Below, piece by piece: positions 1-8,244 of a DNA stretch of 64,000 nt (positions within the stretch are counted from its first letter, which is position 1; every line of letters starts with the position of its first letter). The DNA is taken from positions 1,708,501-1,772,500 of the forward strand of contig CP087965.1 of NCBI GenBank assembly GCA_024703855.1, written 5' to 3'. The DNA is from Polaromonas sp. P2-4. Its GTDB lineage: Bacteria > Pseudomonadota > Gammaproteobacteria > Burkholderiales > Burkholderiaceae_C. The translations under genes were made by a program, and so were the position numbers. Under the pieces are notes generated by a model. The model was not told the origin of the DNA. It saw only the letters and a program-made list of their open reading frames with translations, and did not search any database.

Positions 1-57
1 GCGGCGCGCATTGCCGCAGGCATCAAGGCGGCGCTCGACGAGTCATTGGGCAATTAG
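1..57 (+). CDS. C-terminal end of an unidentified protein (partial)
   Basis: An open frame enters from the left edge and ends at TAG 55-57 with a tail that reads KAALDESLGN. It stops 16 bases before the next start codon on the same strand, so the two may be cotranscribed. Only 18 residues are visible, too few to name a family. Confidence 0.4.
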   Translation, partial: AARIAAGIKAALDESLGN

Positions 58-73
58 GGAGCTACAGCACACC

Positions 74-1346
74 ATGAAACACTTCATATTTTCGTTGTTC
101 CTGGCGCTGCCAGCCATGTTCGTCGGCAGTGCCAGCGCTTCTGAGGACAAGGTCGGCGTTCTCGCCCAGCATCCTTCCCTCTCGCCCTCAGGGCAGGAAC
201 TGGTGTTTGCTGCGGACTTCGATGGCCGGTCACGCTTATGGATTTCCGGCCTCGACGGCAGCCGCCTGAGAAAGATTTCTTCCCTCGGGAACCCCGCGGC
301 TGCCATCACCGACCTCGAACCGGCGTGGTCACCGGATGGCAGGAAGATTGCCTACACATCGATCGATGGCTCGACAAGCGATATCTGGGTCGTGCAGGCG
401 GACGGCGCGTATCCGGTCAAGCTCACCGCCAATGGCGCCGAGAACGGTCATCCGGCGTGGTCGCCCGATGGGCGCAAGATCGCATTCGAGTCGGACAAGG
501 ACGGCACCAGAGGCATATGGCTGATGAATTTCGACGGCACTCAGCAGGTGAAAGTCGTGAGCTCATCGAGCGTAGAGAACGGTCCGAAGTTCTCGCCTGC
601 GGGGGACCAGATTGTTTTTTCCAGGACGAACGGCGACGCATCGACTCTAATGATCGTCAATGTCAACGGCACTGGACTCAGGGCGCTCACAACCACCAGC
701 AATGATCACGACTCAGAGCCCAGTTGGGGAAGCCGGGGCATCCTGTTTTCATCGAACAGGAGCTCAAGTTCCGGTCGCTTCAAGATATGGATGGTGCAAC
801 CAGACGGCAGCGGCCTGCGCAAAGTGGGTGACACGGCTGGGCATGATCCCATCTGGTTGCCCGATGGCAGGATTGCATTCACCGATGGCGGTGTGGCGTC
901 CAAGGCCTTGGCGGCTGTGAGCATCTTAAACCCCACGACTGGCGAGAAGCAGGTAGTGGCTGATGTGCAGGGATACATCACGCCAATCGATATTCGCCCG
1001 GGCAAGACATCCAACCAGATCAATCCAAAGAGCATGGGAAGGCCACAAGTCGCGATCCTCTCCACCAGAACCTTCGATGCAACAAAGGCCGTCGTCCAGG
1101 CGAGCATCACGTTTGGAAGAACAGGGGCCGAGCATTCACTGACTTCCTGCAGCAAGACATTCAAGGACGTAAACGGCGATGGAATCCCGGACCTGACTTG
1201 CCGTTTTTCGTTGCCGCTACGCGGGCTTCCAGATGGGCAACACCGTGGGCATCCTGCGATTCACTAATGCGCGCGGCAGGCCTTATGAGGGGCGAGACAT
1301 GATCACGACTGTCCTGGAAGACGACCCCGAGGACTTCAAGGATTAG
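74..1346 (+). CDS. TolB-like PD40 beta-propeller secreted protein (frameshifted near the 3' end)
   Basis: The start is the ATG at 74, which opens a good signal peptide (MKHFIFSLFLALPAMF, likely cleaved after SASA). The body holds about six PD40/WD40-like repeats with the motif W-SPDG-KIAF, as in the periplasmic TolB propeller, but I see no TolB N-terminal domain. A DVNGDGIPDL calcium-loop-like motif follows. The original frame stops at 1265-1267. A shift in the T run at 1204-1208 restores a plausible tail (RYAGFQMGN onward) ending at TAG 1344. The protein probably acts in the periplasm or outside the cell. Its role is unknown, and a TolB orthologue is unlikely because no tol-pal genes are adjacent. 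Confidence 0.7.
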
Positions 1347-1369
1347 GTGAACGACTGACGAGAACCGTC

Positions 1370-1511
1370 CGGTGCACGCTCACCAGCGCCTCATGCCCCG
1401 GCCGGCGAGCCACCATGGCATCAAAAAGTCGCCCAGCGTTTGTTCGATTAGCGCAACATCGATGGCGCCGCGGGCTAGGCTGCGGCTAAGGGCCTCAGAG
1501 GCATGGGTCAT
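1370..1511 (-). pseudogene. 5' fragment of an AMP-binding acyl-CoA synthetase
   Basis: Reading leftward from ATG 1511, preceded by a GGAG ribosome-binding site, the product begins MTHASEALSRSLARG, then AIDVALIEQTLGDF. After one shift in the T run (around 1432) it continues DAMVARRPGHEALVSVH. This matches the typical N-terminus of Burkholderiales fatty-acyl-CoA synthetases as I recall them. Similarity is lost near 1370, next to the end of the TolB-like gene. About 45 of roughly 550 codons remain, so this is a gene end left by a deletion or insertion and not a functional enzyme. Confidence 0.55.
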
Positions 1512-1619
1512 GTTTGTCTCCATGAGGAAGGCCGGAAAAACCGGTCTTCAAGCATAGAGAGGACGCGGAATCCATGCCCGCCACGGAGGTTGCAAATCCT
1601 GTCAATTTAGGACTGAAAA

Positions 1620-2627
1620 CTAGCCCAGCGCCGCCTTGCGCCGGTACTCCGCCGGCGAATCGCCCGTCCATTGCCGGAACGCCCGGGCAAAGCTTTTTCA
1701 TTGCGAAAGCCGACCGCCAGCGCGACCTGTTTAATCGGCCGGCTGCTACGGCGCAGCGCATCCATGGCCTGCGCCTGTCGCACCTCGTCTTTCAGCGCCT
1801 GCAATGAGGCGCCTTCTTCCTGCAGCTGGCGGTGCAGCGTGCGGGGCGACACATTCAGGGCGTCGGCCAATGCCTCTGCAGTCGAGGGCGCGGCCTGGCT
1901 TTGCAGCAACATGCGTATGCGCTGCACCAGCAGCCGGTCCCGGCGGTATTGCCGCACCACCAGGGCGAGCGCCTGCGGCAGCATGGTATTCAGCGCTTTT
2001 TCGTCCCGGCGCAGCGGCATAACCAGGTAACGCGCGTCAAAGCGCAGACTCGCCTGCGGCGCGTCAAACTGCACTGGCCCCGGAAACAGCACCGGGTACA
2101 CCGCCGCATGCGCCGGGGCCGCAAACGGAAAACAGGCCGCCTGCAGCGGAATACGCGAGTCAATCAGCCAGCAGGCCACGCCATGCAGGTTGCGCAGCAA
2201 GGTCACCAGGCAAAACTCCCGCATGGCGGGGTTCAGCCCCTGGTCAAGCAGTGTCAGGGTGGCGACCTCATTGGCCACCGACAGACTCAAGACCACATCG
2301 CTCGTCAGCAAGCCATGGTGACGGCACCAGCGCCTGCAGCGCCACGCCCAGGTCGGGCGCGCTCAAGGAAGCCCTGAGCAACATGCCGTAACTGCCCCAG
2401 GGCAGCTTGCGCGAAAACCAGCCCAGGGCTTCGTCATCGAGTTCCCGCATGGCCTGGGCCGCCAACACCTCCAGCTGCTTTGAGGTGATGGCGCCGCCCG
2501 GTTGCTGCAAGGCTTCTGGCGCGATCTGTGCCTTGGCCAAGGCACCTGCCGAATCAAGGCCATAACGCGCATACGCCAATAGCAGCGCCCTGACAAACGC
2601 AAGCGGTGTGGCTGAAACAGGCTTCAT
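1620..2627 (-). CDS. AraC-family transcriptional regulator with arabinose-binding-like N-domain (two frameshifts)
   Basis: The protein is about 335 residues. An OruR-type N-terminal ligand domain (from MKPVSATPLAFVRALL) is followed by a C-terminal AraC double helix-turn-helix (ALNVSPRTLHRQLQEEG, then VALAVGFRNEKSFARAFRQW). Two breaks are visible. Near 2315 the sensor frame must shift to continue as LLTSDVVLSL, and in the A run near 1697-1702 the last helix reads correctly only after a one-base shift, ending in EYRRKAALG and TAG at 1620. It is a DNA-binding regulator whose target and ligand are unknown. Nothing nearby is clearly paired with it. Confidence 0.8.
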
Positions 2628-2684
2628 GCCTGCGAGTGTAGGAGGGTTTGATGTGGCAGGATGCTGCCCCGCTTCCCGGCGAGT

Positions 2685-3766
2685 CTAGCGAGCCGAGCCG
2701 GAAGAGTTCATCAGCCCCATGGCAATGGCGTTACCCGCCTTGTCCCGGACGGACGTGATCGCCTTGAACGCCGCGGCTTGCACACGATCGGGGAAGCCGC
2801 ACGAAGTTGTTTTCCTGGACCAGCGCGTCGCCATTGAGAAACGCCCACACAAAGAACCTGAGCGCGGGCAAGGTTTGGGCGGGCTGGTCCACGACCTTGG
2901 GCACAAGCGCGAAGGTGCCCATGGTGATCGGCCATGTTGCCTTACCGGCCTTGTTGGTCAGCGTGCTGGTAAAAGACCCGGTGCTGGCCCATTCGCTGCT
3001 GGAAAGCGCGGCCCGAAACGCGCCGATGGACGGGTTGACAAACTCACCGTCCAGATTCTTCAGTTGCACCGCCGTGAGCTTGTTGTCCTTGACGTAGCCG
3101 TGGTCCACGTAGCCGATGGCGCCAGCCGTGTCCCTGACGGTTTTGACGACCGCGTCGCTGCCCTTGACCGCCACAAAGGTGGCTGGCCAGTCAAAACTGG
3201 TCTTGACCCCGTATTTGGCTTTCCAGGTGGGGCTCAGCTTGGCCAGATAGTCCGCAAAGTTGTAGGTGGTTCCGGAGCCGTCACCGCGCACCACCACCTT
3301 GATCGGCAGATCCGGCAGCTTCAGGCCCGGGTTCAGCTGCGCGATCTCGGCCGCATTCCCACTGCGTGATCTCGCCCAGAAAGATGCGCGCAAGGACCTC
3401 GCCGGTCAATCGCAACTGGCCATCCCCGACCTTGGGCAGATTCACGACCGGCGCGATGCCGGTAATCGCAACGGGGAAGACGAGCAGGCCACTCGCGGCC
3501 AGTTCGGCCTCGGTGGGCGCGACGTCCGAGGCGCCGAAACCCGTCTCATGCGCGCGAATTTTCTTCAGGCCGGCGGACGAGCCAACAGGCTCATAGGCCA
3601 AGGCCGCCCCTGTCGACTTCTGGTAGGCACGTGCCCAAGCCTGGTAGATGGGCGCGGCAGCCGAAGAGCCGGCGCCGGAAATCGTCTCGGCCGAGGCAGC
3701 GCCGGCCTGCGCAAAAAACAAAACGGCCGCAAAGGCCGTGAAAATAGCGAGTAAATTTTTCTTCAT
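2685..3766 (-). CDS. PstS-like phosphate ABC transporter substrate-binding protein (two frameshifts)
   Basis: A signal peptide (MKKNLLAIFTAFAAVLFF, cleaved near AGAASA) leads into the PstS fold: ISGAGSSAAAPIYQAW at the mature N-terminus, GSSAGLKKI, and RGDGSGTTYNF, all phosphate-contacting loops in the family. Total length of about 360 residues is normal. The frame breaks near 3355 (after GEITQW) and near 2795 (after NNFVRLP). The last piece ends in GLMNSSGSAR. No pstCAB or phoU is adjacent, so it is an isolated binding protein. Assignment to the family is firm, but use in high-affinity phosphate uptake is inferred. Confidence 0.85.
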
Positions 3767-3811
3767 GCTTCACAGTGTCATTAAAAAGTCACGTGGAGTT
3801 TAAGGGCTAGC

Positions 3812-3915
3812 CCCGGCAGTTTGATGCACTGCAACAAATTCAGCGGCGCGCCCTGCCGCTCACGCTGCGGCAATACCGCCACGATTGCCTGCTGGTGGCT
3901 GCTGGCCTGATTTGC
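3812..3915 (+). pseudogene. Possible remnant of an AraC-type sensor domain
   Basis: One forward frame reads RALPLTLRQYRHDCLLV. This resembles the conserved stretch QALALVVRQYRRDRLLV in the AraC regulator at 1620-2627, which is on the other strand. The fragment has no start codon and is closed by stops within a short distance. It may be a decayed paralogue in the pstS-gst intergenic region. The similarity is short and could be chance. Confidence 0.25.
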
Positions 3916-3962
3916 CCCGTTTATGGCGCACCTTGTGCGACCAGGCCCCCTAGACTGTGGCC

Positions 3963-4631
3963 ATGATCACGCTCCACCACTGCGTCAGCGCCCGCTCCTT
4001 CAGGCCACTCTGGCTGCTGGAAGAACTGGGCCAGCCCTACCACTTGCGCATGCTGCCCTTTCCGCCGCGCTGGCCCGCCCGTTTCTGCAAGACAACCCGC
4101 TGGGCACCGTTCCCCTGCTGGTCGATGGCGAAACCCGCATGACCGAATCGGCCGCGATGTGCCAGTACCTGGCCACGCGACACAGCCCCGGCCTGCTGGA
4201 CGTGCCGGTGAGCGACGCCGCCTATGGCGCCTACCTGAACTGGCTGCACATGGGCGAGGCGACGCTGACCTTTCCGCAAACCCTGGTGCTGCGCTACCGC
4301 CATTTCGAGACCGTGGAGCGCCGGCAGCCCCAGGTGGCCGAAGACTACAGCCGCTGGTTTCTGGCCCGGCTGCGCGCGGTCGATACGGCGCTGCAAACGC
4401 AGGACTTTCTCTGCGCCGGCCGCTTCACGGCCGCCGACGTGTCGGTGGGCTACGCCCTGCTGCTGGCGGAGCACCTGGGCCTGCAGCCCCAATTCACCGA
4501 TGCCGTAGGCCGCTATGCCCAGCGCCTTCAGCAACGCCCGGCCTACCAGCGCGCTGCAGCTGCAGCACCAGGCGGCGCTGGATCAGGGCGTGCCGACCAT
4601 CGCGGCACCCGATGTGCGGCCGGGGGCGTGA
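3963..4631 (+). CDS. Glutathione S-transferase family protein (two frameshifts)
   Basis: The protein is about 222 residues. The thioredoxin-like N-domain starts MITLHHCVSARSFRPLWLLE and, after a break near 4070, continues RPFLQDNPLGTVPLLVDG and then MTESAAMCQYLA, the usual cis-proline and glutathione-binding ES motif. A helical C-domain includes CAGRFTAADVSVGYALLLAE. A second break near 4552 restores the end (QLQHQAALDQGVPTIAAPDV) before TGA 4629. It is a cytosolic enzyme expected to conjugate glutathione to electrophiles or serve as a maleylacetoacetate-isomerase-like isomerase. The substrate cannot be told from sequence. A GTG six bases upstream is an alternative start. Confidence 0.82.
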
Positions 4632-4768
4632 CGTTCGCCTGGTTCACGCCATGCACAGCTTCTGTGGATAAGTTTGTGCACCCGCCCAGGGAAAAGCCGT
4701 GAAAGCCTTGTCTGGCAAGGCCTGCAATAGGATGCCTGCCAAACAGGCAGTTCGGCAGCTCGCGCCGA

Positions 4769-5434
4769 TCAGACGCCGGCCAGCAGCTGCGGCAACTCGG
4801 CCATGCGGCCAAACAGCCGGCTGGCGCCGGCCTGCAACAGGGCCGGCCCTTGTTCAGGCGATGGGCAATAGGCCCAGACCGTGGCACCGGCCGCGACCCC
4901 GGCGGTGATGCCCGTGGGCGTGTCCTCGATCACCAGACAGCGCGCGCCCGCGGCGCCCAGATGCGCGGCGGCGGCCAGGTAGACATCGGGCGCCGGCTTG
5001 GAACGCGGCATTTCGTGACCGCTGAAAATGCGGCCCGCAAAAAAATCCATCAGCCCGACCTGGGCCAGCTGCATTTCCACCTTGAACCTGTCCGCCCCCG
5101 AAGCGCAGGCGATGCCCTGGCCGGCGTGCGCATGCGCCGCCGCCACGGCCTCGTGCGCGCCGTCTATGGCCCGCAGGCGCGCCTGCAGCTCACGGTTGCG
5201 CCGCGCGTAGAACTCGCCCATCCAGTCCTCGGTCAGCGGCCGGCCGGTGCGCTGCTCGATGATGGCGCGCTCGTCGCGCACCGCCTTGCCGATAAACACC
5301 CGCATGCATTCCTCGGGCGAGAGCGACCAGCCGCTTTCTTCCAGCATGTCGCGCAACACGCCATTGGTGATGGGTTCGCTGTCGACCAGCACGCCATCGC
5401 AGTCAAACAAAACCGCTTCGAATTTTCGGGTCAC
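4769..5434 (-). CDS. HAD superfamily hydrolase, subfamily IA
   Basis: Motif I is FDCDGVLVDSEP near the N-terminus, a lysine lies in the segment MPRSKPAPDVYL, and motif IV is IEDTPTGI. Together with the small helical cap these define a phosphoglycolate-phosphatase or beta-phosphoglucomutase-like HAD enzyme of about 222 residues. I place the start at GTG 5434 because it overlaps the upstream stop codon (GTGA), a common translational coupling. It is the last gene of the rhodanese-ychJ-HAD operon. It is cytosolic and hydrolyses or isomerises a phosphorylated metabolite. Which one is not determinable. Confidence 0.85.
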   Translation of the reverse strand: MTRKFEAVLFDCDGVLVDSEPITNGVLRDMLEESGWSLSPEECMRVFIGKAVRDERAIIEQRTGRPLTEDWMGEFYARRNRELQARLRAIDGAHEAVAAAHAHAGQGIACASGADRFKVEMQLAQVGLMDFFAGRIFSGHEMPRSKPAPDVYLAAAAHLGAAGARCLVIEDTPTGITAGVAAGATVWAYCPSPEQGPALLQAGASRLFGRMAELPQLLAGV

Positions 5435-5839
5435 AACATATCTCCATCCACGTAATACCAACGGCCATCTTCTCGCACAAAGCGGCTACGCTCGTGCAGG
5501 CGCACCTGCGGGGCTGCCCGGGCTTTTTTGCCGGGCGACAAATTCGACCTCGGCATGGGTGACATCGAGCTCGCGGTGTTGCCGCACTTCCAGGCCCAGC
5601 CATTTGACGCCCGGGTCGAAGTCAATCGATGGCGGCCGCTGGCTGGCGTGCCAGGTGGCCAGCAGGTAGTCAGCCCGCTCGCGCACAAAGGCGCTGTAGC
5701 GGGAGCGCATCAGCGCCTCGGCGTCGGGTGCGGGGGAAGCCGCAAAGTCATCGAGGTAGCGCCCGCAGCATTGTGCAAACGCGAGCGGTTTTCTGGATGC
5801 GCCCAAGCGGCCACAGGGACAAACTGGCGAAGCCGGCAT
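5431..5839 (-). CDS. YchJ-family SEC-C/NTF2-like protein (one frameshift)
   Basis: The N-terminus carries the cysteine cluster CPCGR followed by FAQCCGRY, then LMRSRYSAFVRERADYLLAT, which is the hallmark of the YchJ (UPF0225) family of small zinc-binding proteins. The frame breaks in the T run near 5524-5529. After the shift it reads RLHERSRFVREDGRWYYVDG, the conserved family end. Its start overlaps the rhodanese stop (ATGA at 5836-5839) and its stop overlaps the next gene start. The molecular function of the family is unknown. Confidence 0.85.
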
Positions 5840-6252
5840 CAGCCCTTCCTGGCCTTGCGTTCTTCAAGCGTCTCGGTCGGCCCGCCCTGTTTGACCCACT
5901 CGGCGTAACCGCCGTCGATATGGGCGACGTTGGTCATGCCCATGTCTTGCAGCGTCTTGGTGGCCAGCGCACTGCGCCAGCCGGCACCGCAGAACAGGAT
6001 GAACTCCTTGCCTTCGTCGGCAAACAGGGGCTTGTGGTACGGCGAAGCCGGGTCTACCCAGAATTCAAGCATGCCACGCGGCGCGTGGTAGCTGCCCACC
6101 ACGGTGCCGCCGGCGAGTTCGCGCACGTCGCGGATGTCGACGAGCTGAACCTTGGGGTCGGACATCTTGGCCTTGACCTCGTCAACCGTGTAGGTCTTGA
6201 CCTGCGCCATGGCCTCATCGACGAGGGCGCGGAATCCTTTGGTGATTGGCAT
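5839..6252 (-). CDS. Rhodanese-like domain protein
   Basis: An intact 137-residue single-domain rhodanese. The catalytic loop is LFCGAGWRSALAT with the active-site cysteine, and the domain ends in HIDGGYAEWVKQGGP. A strong AAGGAGG ribosome-binding site precedes the ATG. It is cytosolic and expected to transfer sulfane sulfur, with no identified partner. It heads an operon with ychJ and the HAD gene. Directly upstream lies a short acyl-CoA dehydrogenase-like tail, so the operon was probably once joined to an acyl-CoA dehydrogenase gene. Confidence 0.9.
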   Translation of the reverse strand: MPITKGFRALVDEAMAQVKTYTVDEVKAKMSDPKVQLVDIRDVRELAGGTVVGSYHAPRGMLEFWVDPASPYHKPLFADEGKEFILFCGAGWRSALATKTLQDMGMTNVAHIDGGYAEWVKQGGPTETLEERKARKG

Positions 6253-6264
6253 GATGGGCCTCCT

Positions 6265-6300
6265 TCAGGCCAGCGCCCGCTGAATGATGATTTTCTGCAT
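6265..6300 (-). pseudogene. Acyl-CoA dehydrogenase C-terminal remnant
   Basis: On the minus strand this encodes MQKIIIQRALA and a stop, the standard last residues of short-chain acyl-CoA dehydrogenases. The intact enzyme 0.8 kb upstream ends DVQKIIIQRNL, and 22 consecutive bases are identical (6278-6299 and 7077-7098). Nothing further upstream of the remnant looks like the enzyme. Confidence 0.55.
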
Positions 6301-6416
6301 GTCTACCCAGATGCGGCTACTTGCCGTTTCCCTGCTCACCCTATCGACAAGGGCGCTGCCCACAATTTTCCCCCATTTTGGTTGGCTTAGGATGTGGCAA
6401 GTAATAACTTCCCGCT

Positions 6417-6510
6417 CGTCATTCCCGCGTAGGCGGGAATCCAGTCGTACTACGAAGCGCTGAGCGTCATTTACGCGCTGTACTGGATACCCGCCTACGC
6501 GGGCATGACG
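6417..6510. repeat. Inverted repeat, ATTCCCGC...GCGGGAAT type
   Basis: Two 29-base arms (6417-6445 and 6482-6510) are near-perfect inverted copies around a 36-base loop. Each arm contains a smaller palindrome, CCCGCGTAGGCGGG in the left copy. The core resembles the dRS3-type repeats of Neisseria and similar small repeats of other Betaproteobacteria. It may fold as a transcribed hairpin or act as an insertion target. Confidence 0.75.
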
Positions 6511-6596
6511 AATCCAAATGCAAATCGGGAAGTTATTTATAGCCACATCCTTATCGGGCGAAACTATTCCGAGGCGGAAGCGCTAGACTTTGCAGC

Positions 6597-6812
6597 ATGA
6601 AAGCCACACTGCAACCCGTTGAACACCTTGGCAAGTTTGAACGTCTTCAATTGGTGGAAGACCTGTGGGATGAATTTGCCGCCGAGACTGGCCCGGAAAC
6701 CAGGAATGACGTTCTGGACGAACTTGAACGCCGTGCGGCCTGGCGAGACGCCCACCCCGCTCAGGGCAAAAGCCTGGCCCAGATCGCGCAATCGCTTGGC
6801 GTGCGCCTGTGA
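6597..6812 (+). CDS. Addiction-module antitoxin-like protein (orphan)
   Basis: A 71-residue protein starting MKATLQPVEHLGKFERLQLV and containing EDLWDEFAAE, the pattern of the putative addiction module component family (usually paired with a RelE/ParE-like toxin). The C-terminal stretch SLAQIAQSLGVRL looks helix-turn-helix-like. No toxin gene follows: 6813-7066 holds only repeats. It lies in a repeat-rich insert between an acyl-CoA dehydrogenase gene and the rhodanese operon. The family call rests on length and the N-terminal pattern and is moderately secure. Confidence 0.55.
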   Translation: MKATLQPVEHLGKFERLQLVEDLWDEFAAETGPETRNDVLDELERRAAWRDAHPAQGKSLAQIAQSLGVRL

Positions 6813-6866
6813 CCTGGCGGGTATCTAGTATCTATTGGGTTTTCCACAATTCGTGATAGCCCCCGT

Positions 6867-6949
6867 GTCATTGCAGAGCGCAGCGCGGCAATCCATGACT
6901 GCGCTTGATCGACGATGGATCGCCACGGCCTGCGGCCTCGCGATGACGA
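6867..6949. repeat. Inverted repeat, GCAATCCATG...ATGGATCGCC type
   Basis: The left arm (about 6867-6896) and right arm (about 6917-6949) are imperfect inverted copies ending in GTCATTGC / GCGATGAC. The GGCCTGCGGCC palindrome sits in the right arm. This is a common small intergenic repeat of proteobacteria. With the unit at 6417-6510 it occupies most of the DNA around the antitoxin gene. Confidence 0.6.
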
Positions 6950-7006
6950 GGCGGTGCGAAGGCCGCGCGATGACCGCAAGAATGTCATCCATTTAGGAAA
7001 GATCAA

Positions 7007-7073
7007 TAATCAGTTGAGGACCGAGCAACGGGGCGCAAGCGCTCCCGTTGGTCCGTCCCTGCAAAGTTACAGG
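7007..7073. repeat. 3'-flank repeat, copy 1 (after acyl-CoA dehydrogenase)
   Basis: The segment begins TAATCAGTTGAGGAC and ends GCAAAGTTACAGG, covering the stop codon of the acyl-CoA dehydrogenase. A related segment lies at 12118-12187, after the isovaleryl-CoA dehydrogenase gene. Both contain GAGCAAC, GTTGGTC and CCTGCAA in the same order. Confidence 0.6.
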
Positions 7074-8191
7074 TTTCGCTGAATGATGATTTTCTGCACG
7101 TCGGAGGTGCCTTCGTAGATCTGACAGACCCGCACGTCGCGGTAGATGCGCTCCACCGGAAAGTCGCTGACATAGCCGTAACCACCCAGCGTCTGGATGG
7201 CGGCGCTGCAGACCTGTTCGGCCATTTCGCTGGCGAACAGCTTGGCCATGGCGGCTTCCTTGAGGCAGGGCTGGCCGGCATCGCGCAGGCTGGCGGCGTG
7301 CCAGATGAGCTGGCGCGCTGCTTCAAGTTTGGTGGCGCATTCCGCCAGCCGGAAGCCGACAGCCTGGTGATTGAAGATGGCCGTGCCAAAGCTCTGGCGC
7401 TCCTTGGCGTAATCGAGCGCGCACTCGAACGCGCTGCGCGCCATGCCCACGCTTTGCGCGGCAATGCCAATGCGTCCGCCCTCGAGCGCGCCCAGTGCGA
7501 TCTTGTAGCCTTCGCCCTCGGCACCGATCAGGTTCTCGGCCGGAATGCGGCAGTTGTCAAAGTTGATCTGCGCCGTGTCGCTGCTGTGCTGGCCCAGCTT
7601 GTCTTCAAGACGCGCGACCACATAGCCCGGCGCGTTGGTCGGCACGATGAAAGCACTCATGCCTTTCTTGCCGGCCCCTTTATCGGTGACCGCAATGACG
7701 ATGGCCGCGTGGCCGTTTTTGCCACTGGTGATGAATTGCTTGACGCCGTTGATGACGTAGCCGTCACCGTCTTTCACCGCCGTGGTGCGCAGCGATGAAG
7801 CATCGCTGCCCACATGCGGCTCGGTCAGGCAAAAAACGCCCAGCATCTGGCCCTGGGCCAACGGTGTCAGCCACTGCTTTTTCTGCGCCGCATTGCCGTA
7901 ACGCATCAAAATCGCATTGACCGGGCAGTTGGTCACGCTGATGGCGGTGCTGGTGCCGCCATCGCCAGCGGCAATTTCTTCCAGCACCAGCGCCAGCGTC
8001 ACATAGTCGAGATTCGCGCCGCCAAACTCCTCGGGCACACAAATGCCGTAAGCCCCCAGCGCCGCCAGCCCTTTGTGCGCCTCGGTCGGAAAATGGTGCT
8101 CCTTGTCCCAGCGCGGCATGGGGCCAGAGCTCTTCCTTCGCAAAACGCGTACCGCGTCATGAATCATTTCCTGGTCTTGATTAAGTATCAA
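7067..8191 (-). CDS. Acyl-CoA dehydrogenase
   Basis: A 374-residue FAD enzyme that oxidises short acyl-CoA to the 2-enoyl-CoA in the cytosol. Visible are the FAD/substrate loop (FCLTEPHVGSDASSL), VINGVKQFITSG, ALEGGRIGIAAQSVGMAR, and the catalytic glutamate in CQIYEGTSDVQKIIIQ. Near residues 17-26 the sequence reads VLRRKSSGPMP, which is out of frame. Shifting by one base gives VFAKEELWPHAARWDKE, so two compensating indels probably lie near 8115-8150. It is the last gene after aceK and thiolase. Butyryl-CoA is the likeliest substrate class. Confidence 0.9.
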   Translation of the reverse strand: MILNQDQEMIHDAVRVLRRKSSGPMPRWDKEHHFPTEAHKGLAALGAYGICVPEEFGGANLDYVTLALVLEEIAAGDGGTSTAISVTNCPVNAILMRYGNAAQKKQWLTPLAQGQMLGVFCLTEPHVGSDASSLRTTAVKDGDGYVINGVKQFITSGKNGHAAIVIAVTDKGAGKKGMSAFIVPTNAPGYVVARLEDKLGQHSSDTAQINFDNCRIPAENLIGAEGEGYKIALGALEGGRIGIAAQSVGMARSAFECALDYAKERQSFGTAIFNHQAVGFRLAECATKLEAARQLIWHAASLRDAGQPCLKEAAMAKLFASEMAEQVCSAAIQTLGGYGYVSDFPVERIYRDVRVCQIYEGTSDVQKIIIQRNL

Positions 8192-8195
8192 ATCG

Positions 8196-8244
8196 GCCTC
8201 CTGCCCAAGATTGACGGGCGCAACAAGCTATCATATTTATAGCA
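8196..8244. repeat. GGGCGCAA-AGCTAT repeat, copy a
   Basis: This copy reads GCCC, then ACGGGCGCAA, then AGCTATCATATTTATAGC. Its end supplies the TAA stop of the thiolase gene (TTATAG on the plus strand). Other copies are at 23481, 24514, 40065 and 57488. Confidence 0.7.

Noticed and set aside
74..1267. TolB of the Tol-Pal system
   Set aside because: The N-terminal TolB domain and neighbouring tol/pal genes are missing; only PD40 repeats match.
1372..1557. Plus-strand open frame of 61 codons
   Set aside because: It lies opposite the acyl-CoA synthetase fragment, whose minus-strand product has recognisable sequence and a ribosome-binding site.
2685..3766. Programmed frameshifting in the broken genes
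   Set aside because: Breaks occur in unrelated genes at different positions without conserved slippery sites, which fits sequencing error better.
6417..6949. Possible CRISPR array because of repeated hairpins
   Set aside because: The two inverted repeats are unrelated in sequence, not evenly spaced, and there are no spacers or cas genes.
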